Shown piece by piece: positions 36,170-56,033 of a stretch of 64,000 nucleotides of DNA. The notes below the pieces were generated by a model. The model had not been told where the DNA came from, did no database searches, and saw nothing but the letters and a program-made list of their open reading frames with translations. Position numbers and translations under genes: made by a program. The stretch covers positions 290,001-354,000 of the forward strand of contig CAWZYM010000242.1 of assembly GCA_963966185.1 (NCBI GenBank), written 5' to 3'. Within the stretch, counting starts at the first letter, position 1, and each line of letters opens with the position of its first letter. The stretch comes from Rhabditoides inermis (Eukaryota > Nematoda > Chromadorea > Rhabditida > Rhabditidae).

Positions 36170-39100
36170 ATGGCTGGGGATGGGTCATTGCAAACGGCTC
36201 TTGCCGTGTGGGGTTTCCACCAGGCAGAGCCGGTTAAGGAGCCTGCCGGTATCTTTTACGAGGCGCGCATCGTGAGGCACAAGCTTGCTCTCAAGCAGGA
36301 CACTCGCCCCGTCTTCCGCTGCAAGGTAGGTCTTGTTTATTTAACGGTACATGTAATGCCATTTAGGAGCAAGAGGCTGCTCGCGAGGCCGAAGCTCAAG
36401 CAAACGGTACATCCAACGGAGCCGTTGAGGAGGAACAGGAGGTTTGTCTAATTACAACCTGAATTAGTGCTATTGATTTGTTTAGGAGGTGGTCGAGGAC
36501 CGTGTGCATCTTTTCGACGAGGACGGGCCGAAGTATGAGAAATATCTGTTCAAGTTGGACCCTGGAAACACCAAAGAGCAAGATCACTACAAGGTTAGCT
36601 CATAATTCATTTTTGTTTAAGCAGAGGTTTATAAGCACATTTTAAGAACTTGAATTTATCTGAATTTGTAGATAGTATTTAACTATCGTTCTGATAGTTG
36701 TTTATTGTTTGCAGAAGTTATGATTTTTCGAGTGCCAGAATATATCTACGAAACTCAAATGGGCTATGTGTTTCACCATGCTTATACTGATTCAACTAGC
36801 GACAGTGTTTCGATGATACATTTTATTTTAGGTTCTCGGTCTCTCCAAGCTGCGCTACGATGCCACTGTCAATGAGATCAGGGTTGCCTGTTAGTTCATT
36901 TTCTCAAAAACGATCCAAAAAACAACCCTATTGTAGATCGCGCAAAGGTCCTGAAGCACCACCCCGATAAGAAGAAGCACAAGGGAGTTCCTCTTCCCAA
37001 CGGAGAAGACTACTATGTCTGCATTACTAAGGTGATACATGAATTAATATTTTCACCGTATGGTAAATATGAAAACTTCTGTTTCAGGCATATGAGCAGC
37101 TCGGTATGTCGAAGGAGAAGCGTCGTGCGTTCGACTCTGTCGACCCCAAGTTCAATGACGAGATTCCTACCGAGAAGGAAGTGAAGAAGGGAGATTTCTT
37201 TGAAATCCTCACTCCTGTATTCGAAAAGAACGCGAGGTGCGTTTATGATAGTTTGGTGCACGTTTGTATGTAATGTTTGCAGGTGGTCCGTTGTGCAACC
37301 TGTGCCCCTTCTCGGTCAAGCCGAGTCTACCCGCGAGGAGGTGGAGGCATTCTACAACTTCTGGTTCGAGTGGAAGACGTGGAGGGAGTTCAGCTACTTG
37401 GACGAGGAGGACAAGGAGAAGGGAGAGGACAGATGGGAGAGGCGCGAGATGGACAAACAGAACAAGGTGGAGCGTGCTCGCCGTAGCAAGGAGGAGAGCA
37501 AGCGCATCCGCACTCTGATCGACCTCGCCTACAACCGCGATCCGCGTATTATCAAGTTCAAGAAGGAAGAGGCAGCTGAAAAGGAGCGCGCCAAAGAGGA
37601 TCGCAGGAAAGCCAGGAACGCCGAGGCCGAGGCTGCCAAGGCGGCCGCTAAGGCTGCCGAGGAAGCCGCCGCGAAGGCAGCTGAGGAGGCCGCCGTAAAG
37701 GCCAAAGCCGATAAGGAGGTCAGTTATTTTTTGTTTATTTATGGTTAAAACGTCATTCATTTTAGGCTGCGAAGAAGGAGAGGGAGGCTCTTAAGAAATT
37801 GGTGCAGGCGGCTAGGAGAAAATTCAAGAACATGGCTGCGGAGAATGGTTACTGGGTGCCGGAGGATCAGCTTCTTGTGCAAATGGAGCGCGTGGATAAG
37901 GTCTGCTCGTCCCTCTCTCTCGATCTGATGAACGAGCTGTGCGATCTGGTTGAATCCCTTTCGGTTAACGAGGAGATTCATGAGGCTATCGACAACGCTC
38001 AGGTAAGTGTGAAATTTTAGGTTTTCTTGTATAGTGTTTTTATAGGCGCCGAAGAGAAAAGCACCGGCCAAAAACGGAACTGCAGCCCCAGTTGCTGCGC
38101 CTGTTGTCGAGAAAAAGGTAGAACCTGCTGCGCCTGTTGTGGTGGTTGCTGAAGACAAGGGAAAAGAGAACACTGCTGCCGCTAACGGACCCGTCCAGTG
38201 GACACAAGAGGAGCTCCATCTCCTTCTCAAGGTGAACAGAATTCAAACGTAGTTTTAGTTTATTACAAAAATACATTTATAATGATTGATTGTACGGTAT
38301 GTTTACCAAGTTCAGAATTCAGATACTTCATATTTAATTTATGATAAAATTGTGTAATGTCTTATCTTGGGTCGAATCCTAGGCCATAATCAAATTCAAT
38401 ACTGTTTTATTGCTTTATTTGAAATTACCGTATCATAAAGTCACTGGTTCTGACACCTCAATTCTAGTCTTGATGAGATATTTTTCCGTATTCTTCATAG
38501 GCCATAACGCATAACAAAAATCTCAACCAACACTATGAAACCACAATTCGAATTAAAAAAAATATTATCAGAGTTCACTGAAACCAGTTATTGCATGTTA
38601 AGTAGTATTTGACATCGTTTGTTTATTGTAATATTATTTCAGGCATCTCAGCAGTTCCCTGTCGGCACGGTTGATCGATGGGTGAAGATTGCCGACTTTG
38701 TCAACGAGCACAGGAAGGACAAGTCGACTCCTCCCAAAAAGGAGAAGGAGATCATTAAGCAGGTTTGTACTACTGTACACCGGTACACGAATATCGAAGA
38801 AAAAAACAAGATACCTGAAAGTTGTTCCACTAAGTGACGTGACACTATAACGACCAGGCGAAATGTATTATTGCAGGTGAAAGCGGTGCAGTTGATGCAG
38901 CTGAAGCCTGCTGCGTCAACGGCGTCGCAGTCAAGCTACGGTCAGGACGTGGCTTCTGCTGCTGCTGGAGCCGCGCCCACCGAGGCGGGCGAGGACGAGT
39001 GGAGTGCTGCCGAGCAGAAGTCTCTCGAAGAGGCCCTCCGCAAATTCCCTGCCAGTGATGCAGAGCGATGGGGCAAGGTAGGTGGTACAAATAGATAGTG

Positions 39101-39219
39101 ATTGTGGTTATTACCATGGTGTATTGCAGATCTCCGCTGCTGTCGGATCTAAGAACAAGAAGGCGTGCATGCGACGATTCAAGTATCTTGCTCAGATGGT
39201 GAAGAACGCCAAGAAGTAA
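36170..39219 (+). CDS. dnj-11: DNAJC2/ZRF1 (zuotin-type J-protein with two SANT domains)
   Basis: About 620 residues. After an N-terminal segment ([20 protein letters not shown]) comes a J domain, [20 protein letters not shown] then [13 protein letters not shown] with the HPD motif (about 36580-37090). The zuotin homology region follows: [46 protein letters not shown] then a charged ribosome-binding helix with Ala/Glu/Lys repeats (37560-37720). Two SANT/Myb-like units close the protein: [19 protein letters not shown] and [20 protein letters not shown], ending MVKNAKK. The metazoan protein works with HSP70L1 as the ribosome-associated complex and also acts in chromatin at ubiquitylated H2A. 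The architecture is complete. Confidence 0.95.
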
Positions 39220-39652
39220 GCCATCCTCCACTCTCGACACATACTACTGCTCCGTCACTCCACAATCTTTCGTCATCCTCTTCATTCGAAACCAGTTGAT
39301 AATGCGTGAACCTCTAGACCATACAAAGCCTTACACATCACCCCGCTGTTATCGATCATAGGTTATCAATGTAATCGAGTGATCATTGTTGAATTGTTAT
39401 CCAGAGTTGTTTGGCGATTTCTTAGAACCAGCTAGACATTACTCATAGTGAGTATCCGAGACATTATTTTACCGTTTGTCGAATATTTTTGATGCTATTT
39501 TTGATTGTTACGTCTTGTTCGTATGAACTTTGCATTGCATGAATAGGAATAAACGATTCAATGTTATAATATTTTATAGAAGTTTGTGGGGCGGTTTTAA
39601 CAAACAAGGAAATGTGATAACAAACTATCTATGACTAATAATTAAACGTTGT
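39220..39652. other. 3' intergenic region between convergent genes
   Basis: AT-rich, with AATAAA at about 39546-39551 as a likely poly(A) signal of the plus-strand gene. No gene seen. Confidence 0.45.
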
Positions 39653-40230
39653 TTAGTTGTCGACGACACCGATCTTCTTACGGTCGACTCCCTGAAGGTT
39701 GAGTTCGCGGCGAATGCGCTCCCTCTCCTCCATCTCCTCACGACGAGACTTGACGACATTCGACTAGAATAATATGTCAAACGTGATTTGTCCGACATCA
39801 CACCTTGACATAGACGAAAGCGCCGAATCCAAAGACGATGATGATACCGAACGCAATCCAGATGTTGCGGTGGTCGTCGTCGAGACCGAGGCGGTCGACC
39901 ATCTACAAGAGAATAAGATAAAATAATACGAATACTGAGCGATACCCACCTCAGAGCGGTACGCCCACTGCTGTTTCTGTCCTCCAACCATCTGCTCACG
40001 TACAATGCCACGCGAACGGATGCGCTCCTCCAGAATATCCATCTGACTGAACACGACCAGCTATCAATATGTGACGTGATGGAACATGGAACGTACGTGA
40101 TGTCTCGCTGGTCGGTGTCGCGATGGAGGTTCGGGTTGCGGGGAGGAACGGACGCCGGAGAGGAGGACGACAGGCGTGCCGAGCACCGCGCCGTCGAACA
40201 GAACGAGCGCAGCACCGACCGCGCCAGCAT
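39653..40230 (-). CDS. small single-pass mitochondrial protein, family not recognised
   Basis: MLARSVLRSFCSTARCSARL at 40230 is a typical mitochondrial targeting sequence (Arg/Ser-rich, no acids). Further exons give QMDILEERIRSRGIVREQMV, MVDRLGLDDDHRNIWIAFGI with the helix IWIAFGIIIVFGFGAFVYVK, and a charged tail SRREEMEERERIRRELNLQG ending VGVVDN-like, stop at 39653-39655. About 145 residues. One membrane helix with a charged C-terminal coil suggests an inner-membrane accessory or assembly factor, but I cannot name the family. Its start codon faces that of the Pelle-like kinase 449 bp away. Confidence 0.7.
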
Positions 40231-40679
40231 GTTCGCCTACAATACAACGCAACATGGAAACGTACATATACATATAGTTAATGAAACGTAGTGGAAATGC
40301 GATGCAAATTGAATATACAATATAATACGTTCTTTCAACTGATCTGATAGTGAGAGACGACGTGGATGCGATACAAACGAATCGTGTAGCACACCCAGCA
40401 TTATATGTAAATGTGACAAAAGAAAAAAATGATATAAAAATGCTAGCAAATGAAGAAAGAAACGAAAAAAATAGGAAGGAAAATTTAAGCCGGTTTGTCG
40501 CGCTTTCTAGACAGTTTACTAATTCTTCGCCCCCTTTGAACAACTTTTTGTCTCTGATTCTCTATAACTTTATAATGTATAAAAGCTCTCTATCAGGAGA
40601 GGAGGCAAAGACGTAAATTTTCGAGTTGTCAACTACGACGTCTGTTTTATTTCGTATCGTTTCTCCTTTTGATGTGAAG

Positions 40680-47247
<6,568 letters not shown>

Positions 47248-47440
47248 CTGCTTGCGTTGTGCTGCGTTGTTTCGTTTTGTGAATCGGAGTCTAGTCAGTC
47301 TTGTGATGTTCTGTGTACATATAAGTTTTAATAAACTGTTTATTTTTGTTGACTTGAATGATACAGTGATACTGGTGACTGGATGTCCATATTCCGATAC
47401 CTCGATTCAGTTATTCATTTGAGATTTCTCATGTTTTCAG

Positions 47441-50400
47441 ATGGCGAAGACGCCCAATAAAAAGAAACGGAAGTCGCAGGGAGGAGGCACTCCGAAAGCC
47501 AACTCGCCCAAGAAGGCCAAGACTACGGCACCGGCTCCGCTCATGGTCGCTCCGCCTCCTCCGTCATCGATGACTCTTCCTCCCCCACCCGTCCATCTCC
47601 CACAGGAGACAGCGATGAGCAACAACCGAGCGGCGATCAACGCGGACAACCCAGTGATACGGACGAGTGGAGTGGTGAAGTGAGTGAGAGAGAGGGAGGA
47701 GGAGGGATGGGATGAGAGGTGTATGTGTGTAGGCAGTGGCCGGGCGGCCTGGACACTGTCGTCGTGGCAGTCCTCCATCCGGGGGAGAAGGCCTTCTTCT
47801 GGGGAGCCGCCAGGGCACTCTGTCTCGCAGGACAACTCACGATAGACGGGTGAGCTGGTGTATTAGGCTGAGTAATACCACATATGAGTTGTCTCTTCAG
47901 ATTTGAAATGAAGCCGTGCAAGTACTCGACCTCCAACCTCGTTCCTCTGTGCGCGCCCCAGAGAGAGGGAAGACCGGTGAGTGGAGTGGAGTGGAGAGAG
48001 AGAGATAGAGAGAGTTCTTTCAGCTGCTGATGTGCTGTCCGGCAGTGACATCATCGAATCCGTTCAAGCAGGGCGACGGAGAGACGGAGGACTACAACCA
48101 CTACAGGCTGAAGCACAAGATCAAGGAGGTGCGGGGAAGGAGAGGGGTGAGGAGAGGAGAGTGTGTCTCTCTCAGGTGACTCCGCACTTCGACGCAGTGA
48201 TGGCGTACGTGGACCGGTACAGGGCGGCCGTGATTGTTGTGGAGAAGGCGCCCACCCCGCAGGTCGAGATGATCGACGCCCAGAAGGACAATGTGAGTGC
48301 GAAGAGGATTCTACTCGACCTGGAGAGTGCTGTGTGTTGTAGATGTGGATCCCGAAGCGCCTGCTGAACGGCGGGCGGACGCAGTGGTGCGAGATGGAGT
48401 ATGCATCCGAGAAGGTGGGGGAGGAGGGAGTGTGGATGGGATGGACGGGTGTTGCAGGAGCCGTTGTGGGGATGCACGCACGAGTCGGATGTGCAGATGG
48501 AGGCCGCAGTGGCATACGTGGAGCAGCGGAGGGGTGGGTGAAAGAGGGAGGAGAGAGGGGTGGAGGGGATTGCTTCAACCGAGACAGGCGCGAATACTAA
48601 TCTTTATACTACCGATGAGTTCTGAGTTGTGCTTCAGCCGAGGGCGCGCGCACTGTGATCGTGCCGGTGGGAGCGAAGAACGCCGGCAAGTCTGCCATCA
48701 TGCGAGCACTCATCAACACACTCCACAGGAGGTGTGTATCTATTATGCATGCTTTGTTTTTCGTTTGCATACGAGAAACAAAAACTGTGACAACGTGGGG
48801 CAGTTTGTTATGCGAGCTACATTTTTGTGTCGGTGGTCACACAACGACTGTGTGAATGATGATAGTGTATGGAAACAAACTTGCATGATTTGAGCGACCG
48901 TCCACCCGTCTATCTGATCGACATGGACCCCGGTCAGACGGAGATGACCCCATTCGGGGTGGTCTCCCTCTGGAAGATCGAGGCCCCTCTGCTGGGTGAG
49001 TGGAAGTGGAAGGGGGAGGGGACTGATGTAAGCCCCTCGCAGACCTCCCGTTCACACACCAGGCGCGTGTCTTCCAGCACTCGTACTTTCTCGGAGAGCT
49101 CAGCCCCAGTGCGCAGCCGGAGAGGTTAGAGAGAGGGAGGGGAGGGAGAAGGAGAGAGGGAGAGGGAGGAGGGAGAGAGGGCGTTGCAGGTACAAACAGG
49201 CTTTCGAGGCTCTACACACTGCCTGGTTGTCTTCGTGCGAGCCAGGAGGCACTCTGATTGTCAACACAATGGGCTGGGTGGAGGGTGAGTCCGCCCATGT
49301 GGGTGTGTGCCATGTCTCGTCTCATTGTCAGACCTGGGCCTGTCTCTTCTCATCGACATTCTGGAGCGCTGTCGTCCGAACGTGCTGCTGCAGTGCGTGG
49401 GCAATGTGTCGAACATGCATGACTACGAGAGGGAGCGCGCCCACAACCTCCCCGTTCGTGCGAGTCGATAGGGGGATGAAGAGTATGGATTGATTTCAGT
49501 GTCCTGCGTGGGTGCAGCGCACGGTGAAGGTGTTCCGTCGGATGAACGAGGCGACAGGATGCGCGTGGGTCTATCTTTCCGCTCTCCCCTCCCCCCATAT
49601 CCCTGTTCAGTGTGGACCTGCTGGCTCCGCAGCTGCGCGAGTGGTCGCTGCTCTCCTACCTCGTGCCCCTCCTCCCCGACAGTCGCCCCGTCCTCGCCGC
49701 ACTCACAGAGAGACCGCCATACAGGGTCAAGCTGAGGTGAGTCCCTCGGATCGACTCTGATTGTTGGCCCCTCTGCCCCAGTGCTGTGACGCTGTGTGTG
49801 GCGGAGGACCTGCGCAGTGTGCCGGACGAGTGCTACGTGGCTGGCTTCAACTGCCAGCTGGTGGGGCTGTGCTGTGTGCAGGAGGCTGACATGAAGGAGG
49901 TGAGTGGGGAGAGGGGAGAGGGGGCATGTCCACATCCCTCCCCTCTCTCTTGCAGCACCGCCGCCGTCTGCTCGACTCGCCCACTCTTGCCTGGGCCATG
50001 GCCGCCGTCAAGGCATCGCCCCTGATGAGATGTCTCGGATACGGTCGGTGACTTCCTTCCACCTCTTCCACTCCTCTCCTTGCAGGCATTGTTCGCGCTA
50101 TAGACATGGACGCTGGAGTGATGTACCTGCTCACTCCTCTTCCGATGGAGGAGCTGCGACGGGTGAATGTGCTGGCACGCACGCAAGACACGCTCCTTCC
50201 CTTGACTCTCCTCAGGGCACAGGTATGGTTGCTCGATATCATCCAGGGAGAAGCTCCTGCACATGCAAGTACGGTAGTGTGTATCCAATGTTTGTTTATC
50301 AGCCTGATTCCGATATGTACATACAATGATAGCATGATGGGTTATCTGAAGCACACACAATCCTACAATGGGGTATTGGGGCTCCTTGGCTTGAACAGTG

Positions 50401-51013
50401 CGGCGCGAGTCCTGACTGTTCATGGTAGATGGTGTGTATCCAATCCATGCAACACAATGCGTCGCACAGCAATTGACATGTGCACAAGGGCTTCTATCTA
50501 TATGTAATGGTGATGTTTATACATACCATTTCCTGACATGAGATTCTGCTGTTGTTGATGAGCGTCCACACTCGTTCCTGAAATAGCGTCGTTCCTGCTA
50601 TCGCCGATTCGCGGTAGCTCGATGCGGTATCCGACCGGCGCACGAAAACCGCACAACTCATTCCATTTTTGCCAGACTTATGTTTAGCTATGCGCATTTA
50701 AATTAATACTAGTTTGGCAGCCACTAGCGTACCTGTGAATGTTGAATTGAACTTGAAATACGATAGTAATGCATGCCTATCGAGCGGCGCATTGATACAG
50801 ACGAGGTGATTGTAGGGTACGGATTAATGATGTAAAATCTGCCCGCTGTGTTGGTGATTTCTGTTTTGTCAGATCGCGCGTGATATTCCGTATGTGGTGC
50901 AGCCGTCGGCGGGCGGGGCGAACACCCTCAACTCGGACCTGTATGGTCAGCTGAAGGTGTCGACAGGGTGGAAGAGACAGGGCGCGGTCAAGAGGAGGCA
51001 GGGAGGGCACTGA
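47441..51013 (+). CDS. nol-9: NOL9/GRC3, polynucleotide 5'-kinase of rRNA processing
   Basis: ATG at 47441 directly follows CATGTTTTCAG, a likely trans-splice acceptor, 193 bp after the Pelle kinase. A basic nucleolar-type N terminus (MAKTPNKKKRKSQGGG) precedes TVVVAVLHPGEKAFFWGAAR, then the P-loop IVPVGAKNAGKSAIMRALIN (about 48658-48715), VYLIDMDPGQTEMTPFGVVS (Walker B-like DMDPGQTE), HQARVFQHSYFLGELSPS, GGTLIVNTMGWVE, LLIDILERCRPNVLLQCVGN, and C-terminal FNCQLVGLCCVQEADMKE and GIVRAIDMDAGVMYLLTP. The last exon, IARDIPYVVQPSAGGANTLN, ends at 51011-51013. These are the NOL9/GRC3/CLP1-family kinase motifs in order. NOL9 phosphorylates the 5' end made by LAS1 cleavage in ITS2. A 650-bp intron (about 50222-50876) shows nothing notable. 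Confidence 0.9.
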
Positions 51014-51657
51014 GCCAGGCTGAGTGCCACCCACTGTCCACCGTTGCCGAGTATGACTCGCTCGTGCCTCTTACAGGAAGGTGTTGTTGTTCTTTCTGGT
51101 TGAATGTGTGTCTCACTGCCAGCGTGAGTGTGTTGCCCCTTTTGAATGTTATTTTCGGTGTGGACTGCCCTGTTATGTGTGGATAAGGATGTGTTCGAGT
51201 TGTTACGTCGTTTCTTGTTAGCCGGCCGTCTCTATGTTCAATGTTCTAGAGATAAACGGATTTATTCTTTCCAATCATCTTTCGCATCAGGAACATTCAC
51301 ATTGGCAATTGGTACTCACGTATACGTACATCACAACTGAACAACAGGGGAGATCGAAGAGAATGAAACGGACAACTGAATAAAACGTGTACAACACTGC
51401 GAAAGGAACACGAAAATTGCAAGAGAAAGAGAACACGAATCAGTGAGAGACCGGTTGCATGCGCGCCGCGTGGTATGGACACATAAGGGACATGGATATG
51501 AAGGGTGGCGTGGCGAGAGACAGCTGCGGCCGTCCCCCTCTCCCTCCTCGGGGAGACAGGGACGACACGCGCAGTCCGCCACACAGAGACACTCGCCCAC
51601 AAAAGAGATATACAAGAGACTAGCACTCGGTCTGCACCGTCGATATGACTGTGTCAT
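51014..51657. other. 3' intergenic region between convergent genes
   Basis: No coding signal that I trust; the two convergent 3' UTRs probably occupy most of it. Confidence 0.4.
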
Positions 51658-54467
51658 TCAATCGAGCTGAGTCGTACAGCTGCTCTCCCTCACCAATGAC
51701 ACCCTGTCGCGATAGTTGATCTGCAACCAGACAGTAACAAGGTTCCTCTATTTGTTTCTAGCTATAGATCTATAGGACAAGCACGCGCTGACACGAACCA
51801 CAATCGCACAAAGCATAACAAAAAAGGAAAGCGTGGAAATGGAATCACAATTGTTTACTTGATGCATGCGGTAGCCCCGCGCGCTCTGTGATTGAGACTG
51901 CGATACTGACGACATCTTTTTCTTGGCCCGGCGGAACTGAAAACCGATACTTCTAGTATCCAAAATCATTAAGAATAATGAAATTCGATTGTTCGAGTGA
52001 ATACAGTGATATATTTAAAGAAAATAAAAACAAAGAAGGTCTTGACGTACCACATGTTCATTCAATTTTCGGCGGTAGTTGGCAGAACTCAAGCAGAACA
52101 GCATGAAGTTGAGTACCTTAAATGATGTACAATTAACATTTATATGAGATGGAATGATGTATTGTACCTTTCCGGTGAGCACAATGGTAGTGATGAGAGG
52201 GACAGACTGTTTGATGAACCAGGGACACGGTCCAACGAACGGGAACATCTCATAGGTGAAGGGGATGATAGACGGGATCTGCAAGCGACTATGTTGGAGA
52301 GGGATGGGTGCGAGGCTGCTCACGTGTGTGAGTGTGAAACAGGAGATGACCATGATGACACTCCGCGTCACCTTGTTCTCCTGCTTGTTGTGGATTCCTC
52401 CAGTGGTGTTGAAGTTGCTGCAATCGTAGCTATCAAACCGACTCGAGTATTTTTGATCGGTCATACGGATTAGCATAACGATAATGTTATGATGTTTTTT
52501 TGGCGTCAGTCGCCCCCGTCGATATAAGTGTGTGGGGGAACGCGTTATGATGATTCGATTGGATTTTGATGAGATGTAATGCATATAGGCCGAGCCACGC
52601 ACCGCTTCATTTCTTTTTTGATGGTGCGTAGTATCTGGATAATGCATATGTTGAGATAGGCGACGACTATGATCGGGATGAACACGACGATGATCATCTG
52701 AAAGGACAGTGTGTGATTGGACAGACAGGGGCGGGAACCTGCGCCATCTTGGAGTAGACGATCCACTTCTTGGCTATGTCTCGCATCGTCATGTTGCTTG
52801 CTTCGTCGGCAAGCATGGGGTGGCTCTTGACGAGAGCGTGGTGGGGGATGCCCCGCCAGTAGCCCTGCGTCATCGAGATGTCGTAGTACCACTCAAAGTG
52901 GTGGAACAGCGTCAAGAAGAACGTGAAAGCTGCAAGCAGGGGAGATTGTATTGACAAGGTCATTATTGTTTCGCGTAGTCCTTTCTTGCAAATTGGCTCG
53001 ATTTGTGTGTGTGCTTGTGTGGCGAGCCCGTCAGCTGATAGCTTCCCCCTCTCTTCCCCCCTCACCCACCGAACACTCCCGCTACGAAGAGAAACAGCGG
53101 CCACTTCTTTCGCTGCGAGCGAGTGTGCAACGGAGACCGGATCCCGATATATCTACAACACCACAGTACACACCCGGATACCCTGACCATTCCCACCGTT
53201 CCAACGAGACTGCGAGCACAAAAAGGGCGGCGGAGGCGCTGAACCAATTGGCAAAACCGTTGAAGCTCGGGTGCCAGTCGTAGTAAAATTTTCTAAATAT
53301 TTGTTTTCATTGTATTAAGGAAATAGAATGTGACAGAATGAGTTCACCTCCACCAGTTGTTCTTGTATATGGGCTGCCAGCATCCGAGCCCGGTGGGCGT
53401 GAGACTGAGGATGAGTCCCATGTCTGCCAGCGCCATAGCCCCCAACAGAGTGTTCGAAGTGGCGTAGTACTGAAACAACCACACACATTCCACTTCCGCT
53501 ATCTGCACAAGTGTAAAAGTGTTATTCACATTCCTGGGAATCGAGTTGCGAACTATTGTATTTTGTAGTTTTGTACCGTGAACATTTCATGGGTATTCTT
53601 TCTATATAAAATTTTTGTACGCAATGTGAATGAGTGAATGTACTTTTGCTGATTGTCAATGCATTTGTGAGCTATGCGTGATTGAGATAAAGGAAGTGAG
53701 GCTAGTGTTTATCAGATGAAATGGGGAGAAATGTAATTCATGTCGCTATCGAATCGTCTCTCTAGCAGATAGACAGGTACAGATGCAGAGAAAGAGGATG
53801 AGGAACAGACTACCTAGCTTTGAAACGATTAACATGTGTGACTTACTAAGAAACCGTGATATGTATAGATCTATGTAAGATGCTACGTACATTGCATATT
53901 TGCGAGTGTTTCATGAATGATATGCGAGCCGTGTGAACACTGTTTACTCGAGTCGGCTAATTAGGTGCGATGATCGCGGAACATCGATTACTCGCCTTAA
54001 TAGGCCTAGCTCGTGATAACAAGGCATGTATGCGGAACGTGACACTACGTGAACGTTTGCTGTTAGAAGCTCGCTCGACCGACCGAAACGGCCGCTAGCT
54101 ACTCGTTATACGTTATTGCGAATGTAGTTTAGACAGACAAGCGTCAAGCTCAAGCATCACAGCACGGAAACACTTACGTCACTCCTTTTCGTCGTACTCC
54201 ACAATACAACCAGGTTGACCATATTGCCGAAGAAACCGAATATGAACTGAATAGGGAAAATGTGTCGGTAGAGGAAGAATTCCAAATCTGACGTGGTGAA
54301 CGGACGCGGCCACACGCCTTGCAACTGAAAAGAGACGATCCTCCCTTCCTGCCCCCACATACCCCACTCACCAGTAATACCGATCCGTTAGGCAGGACAA
54401 AGACGTTCTGATCGTATCGCACTGAATTGTTGGATATAGGCGCGGGATCTTCAATTTCCATCTGCAT
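51658..54467 (-). CDS. class A peptide GPCR (FMRFamide-receptor-like)
   Basis: Starts MQMEIEDPAPISNNSVRYDQ at 54467. Helix 1 is FPIQFIFGFFGNMVNLVVLW (GN motif), helix 2 AMALADMGLILSLTP (LAxxD), helix 3 NWFSASAALFVLAVS ending in SLERYIGIRSPLH, an ERY version of DRY, when spliced. Helix 4 is WPLFLFVAGVFG, helix 5 MIIVVFIPIIVVAYLNICII, helix 6 VTRSVIMVISCFTLTHVSSL and helix 7 into VLNFMLFCLSSANYRRKLNE. The C tail is basic and Ser/Gln-rich (FRRAKKKMSSVSQSQSQS) and ends with SSCTTQLD at 51658-51660. This pattern is that of nematode FRPR/DMSR-type neuropeptide receptors on neuronal or muscle membranes. Ligand unknown. A 700-bp intron separates helices 1 and 2. Confidence 0.85.
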
Positions 54468-55210
54468 TGATCTGAAATGGAGGGAGAATGAGGAATGGAG
54501 GAGGTTTTTAAAATAAGACTCGGCGCACACTGTACTCAGTCAGCTACACGATCATCAATGACAAGGTAAAACTATAATCGCGCGATTGGTCAGTTATTAT
54601 CGGCAAAGAGCGCCCGAGATATGCTATATCTATTCGGGGAGAGGAAGACGGTGCAGACAGAAGACAGTCTGCCGGAAACACTCACAAACAAGCAAAACAG
54701 ACGGTTTGGGAGGGGCGATTCGACGAAGCAAATCACGGTGGAAGAAAGTGGAGGAGAGAAGAGGGGATGGAGGAAAGGGATCTCGGGTGATCAGCTGCAT
54801 TCTGGCCTCAACGTCTTATAGTCTCATCTCTTGCAGTGACGCCGGATTGCAGCGATCTTTATGAGTCAAGTGAGAGGACAGAGAGAATGGGGAGAAAGGG
54901 CAATACGCTAATGAATGCGATGCGACATTGTGTTGAGTTTATGAAAAGAGAGAGAGGGGGGGGGTGTTTCGGGGGGCTGTGTTCGAGCGAGAGGAAAAGA
55001 GAAGAGGAAGCGACTCTGGGACAGGACGGAAATTGGCAATATTGTAGTTCAACTGGCGAGAAGAGAGGTGAGAGGAACGAAGCTAGGATAGATGATGAGT
55101 GAAAGAACTAGTTGTGGAAAACATGGTCAGTGATTGTGCGAATGAACGAATTCCTGATCTCCTAATTGATCTAAAAGATCTCTGACACTGTGACTGTTCG
55201 AATGAAATTA

Positions 55211-55279
55211 TTTCAACATGCGTAGGTACCATACATCAAGAAAAGAGTGCTTGTTGTATGGTACCTACGCATGTTGAAA
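55211..55279. ncRNA. near-perfect 69-nt hairpin, miRNA-precursor-like or miniature inverted repeat
   Basis: TTTCAACATGCGTAGGTACC continues ATACATCAAG, a 9-nt loop AAAAGAGTG, then CTTGTTGTATGGTACCTACG and CATGTTGAAA. The arms pair over 30 positions with a single T-T mismatch. Size and shape fit a pre-miRNA-like hairpin, but perfect arms also fit a tiny inverted-repeat element. It is symmetrical, so the transcribed strand cannot be told. Confidence 0.5.
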
Positions 55280-55971
55280 AAATTTCATGAAATAATTTCA
55301 ACACTTCCCAAATGACACTCTTCAGTAATAACGCGATTGAAAGTAAAATTAGCGATGGCAACGAAAACATGATTCTAACTCCTAACTAAATGAAGCGCTT
55401 TCTCATATTAAAGTCTTGCATTGTAGTGCTTTGGCGTCAGTTAGATCGGGATAAATCTATAAATTGTTTCTGAACGGGTAGCGGAATTTCTCGGTCGAGG
55501 AAGCCAAATCGCCTTTTGATTTTGTTTATCCCTCATTATCTGGAAAAGAATCCCCCTAGGCTGAGAGCCTGAAGACGCATTAATAGCTGTTATTACAAGT
55601 ATTGTAATCACGAGCGCCAATGGTAGAGAAGAGAAGAGGGAAGGAGGGAGAAAGAGGGAGAAAGGAAAAAGAGAGACAGACAGACATGAGACTTCCCAAA
55701 TGATGCGATTGATGGACACGATCATAATGCAATATATGTCTGTTGCTGCACGTGTGGACGCGAGTGAGAGGGGAGAGAGAGAGTCTTCTAATAAACGGAA
55801 ATGAGAGCCGAACGGGGCCGGCGAGCGTGTGGTGAGAAGACGAGGCGACGAGAATGTGAGAAGGTGCGAGGAAGGAGCGGGCAATCAGAAGTGGACTAGT
55901 AGACACTCGACGCACTCGCATTACACGCACAATACAACACGCTCCCTCCACCAACCACAAGCCGTTTCATT

Positions 55972-55976
<5 letters not shown>

Positions 55977-56023
<47 letters not shown>

Positions 56024-56033
56024 GGGAGAGAGA
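55977..56033. repeat. (GA)n microsatellite
   Basis: Almost uninterrupted AG dinucleotides with a few GGG interruptions toward the 3' end. Confidence 0.9.

Noticed and set aside
50540..50620. Hammerhead-like GTTGATGAGCGTCC string in a NOL9 intron
   Set aside because: No GAAA core or pairing stems follow at a suitable distance.
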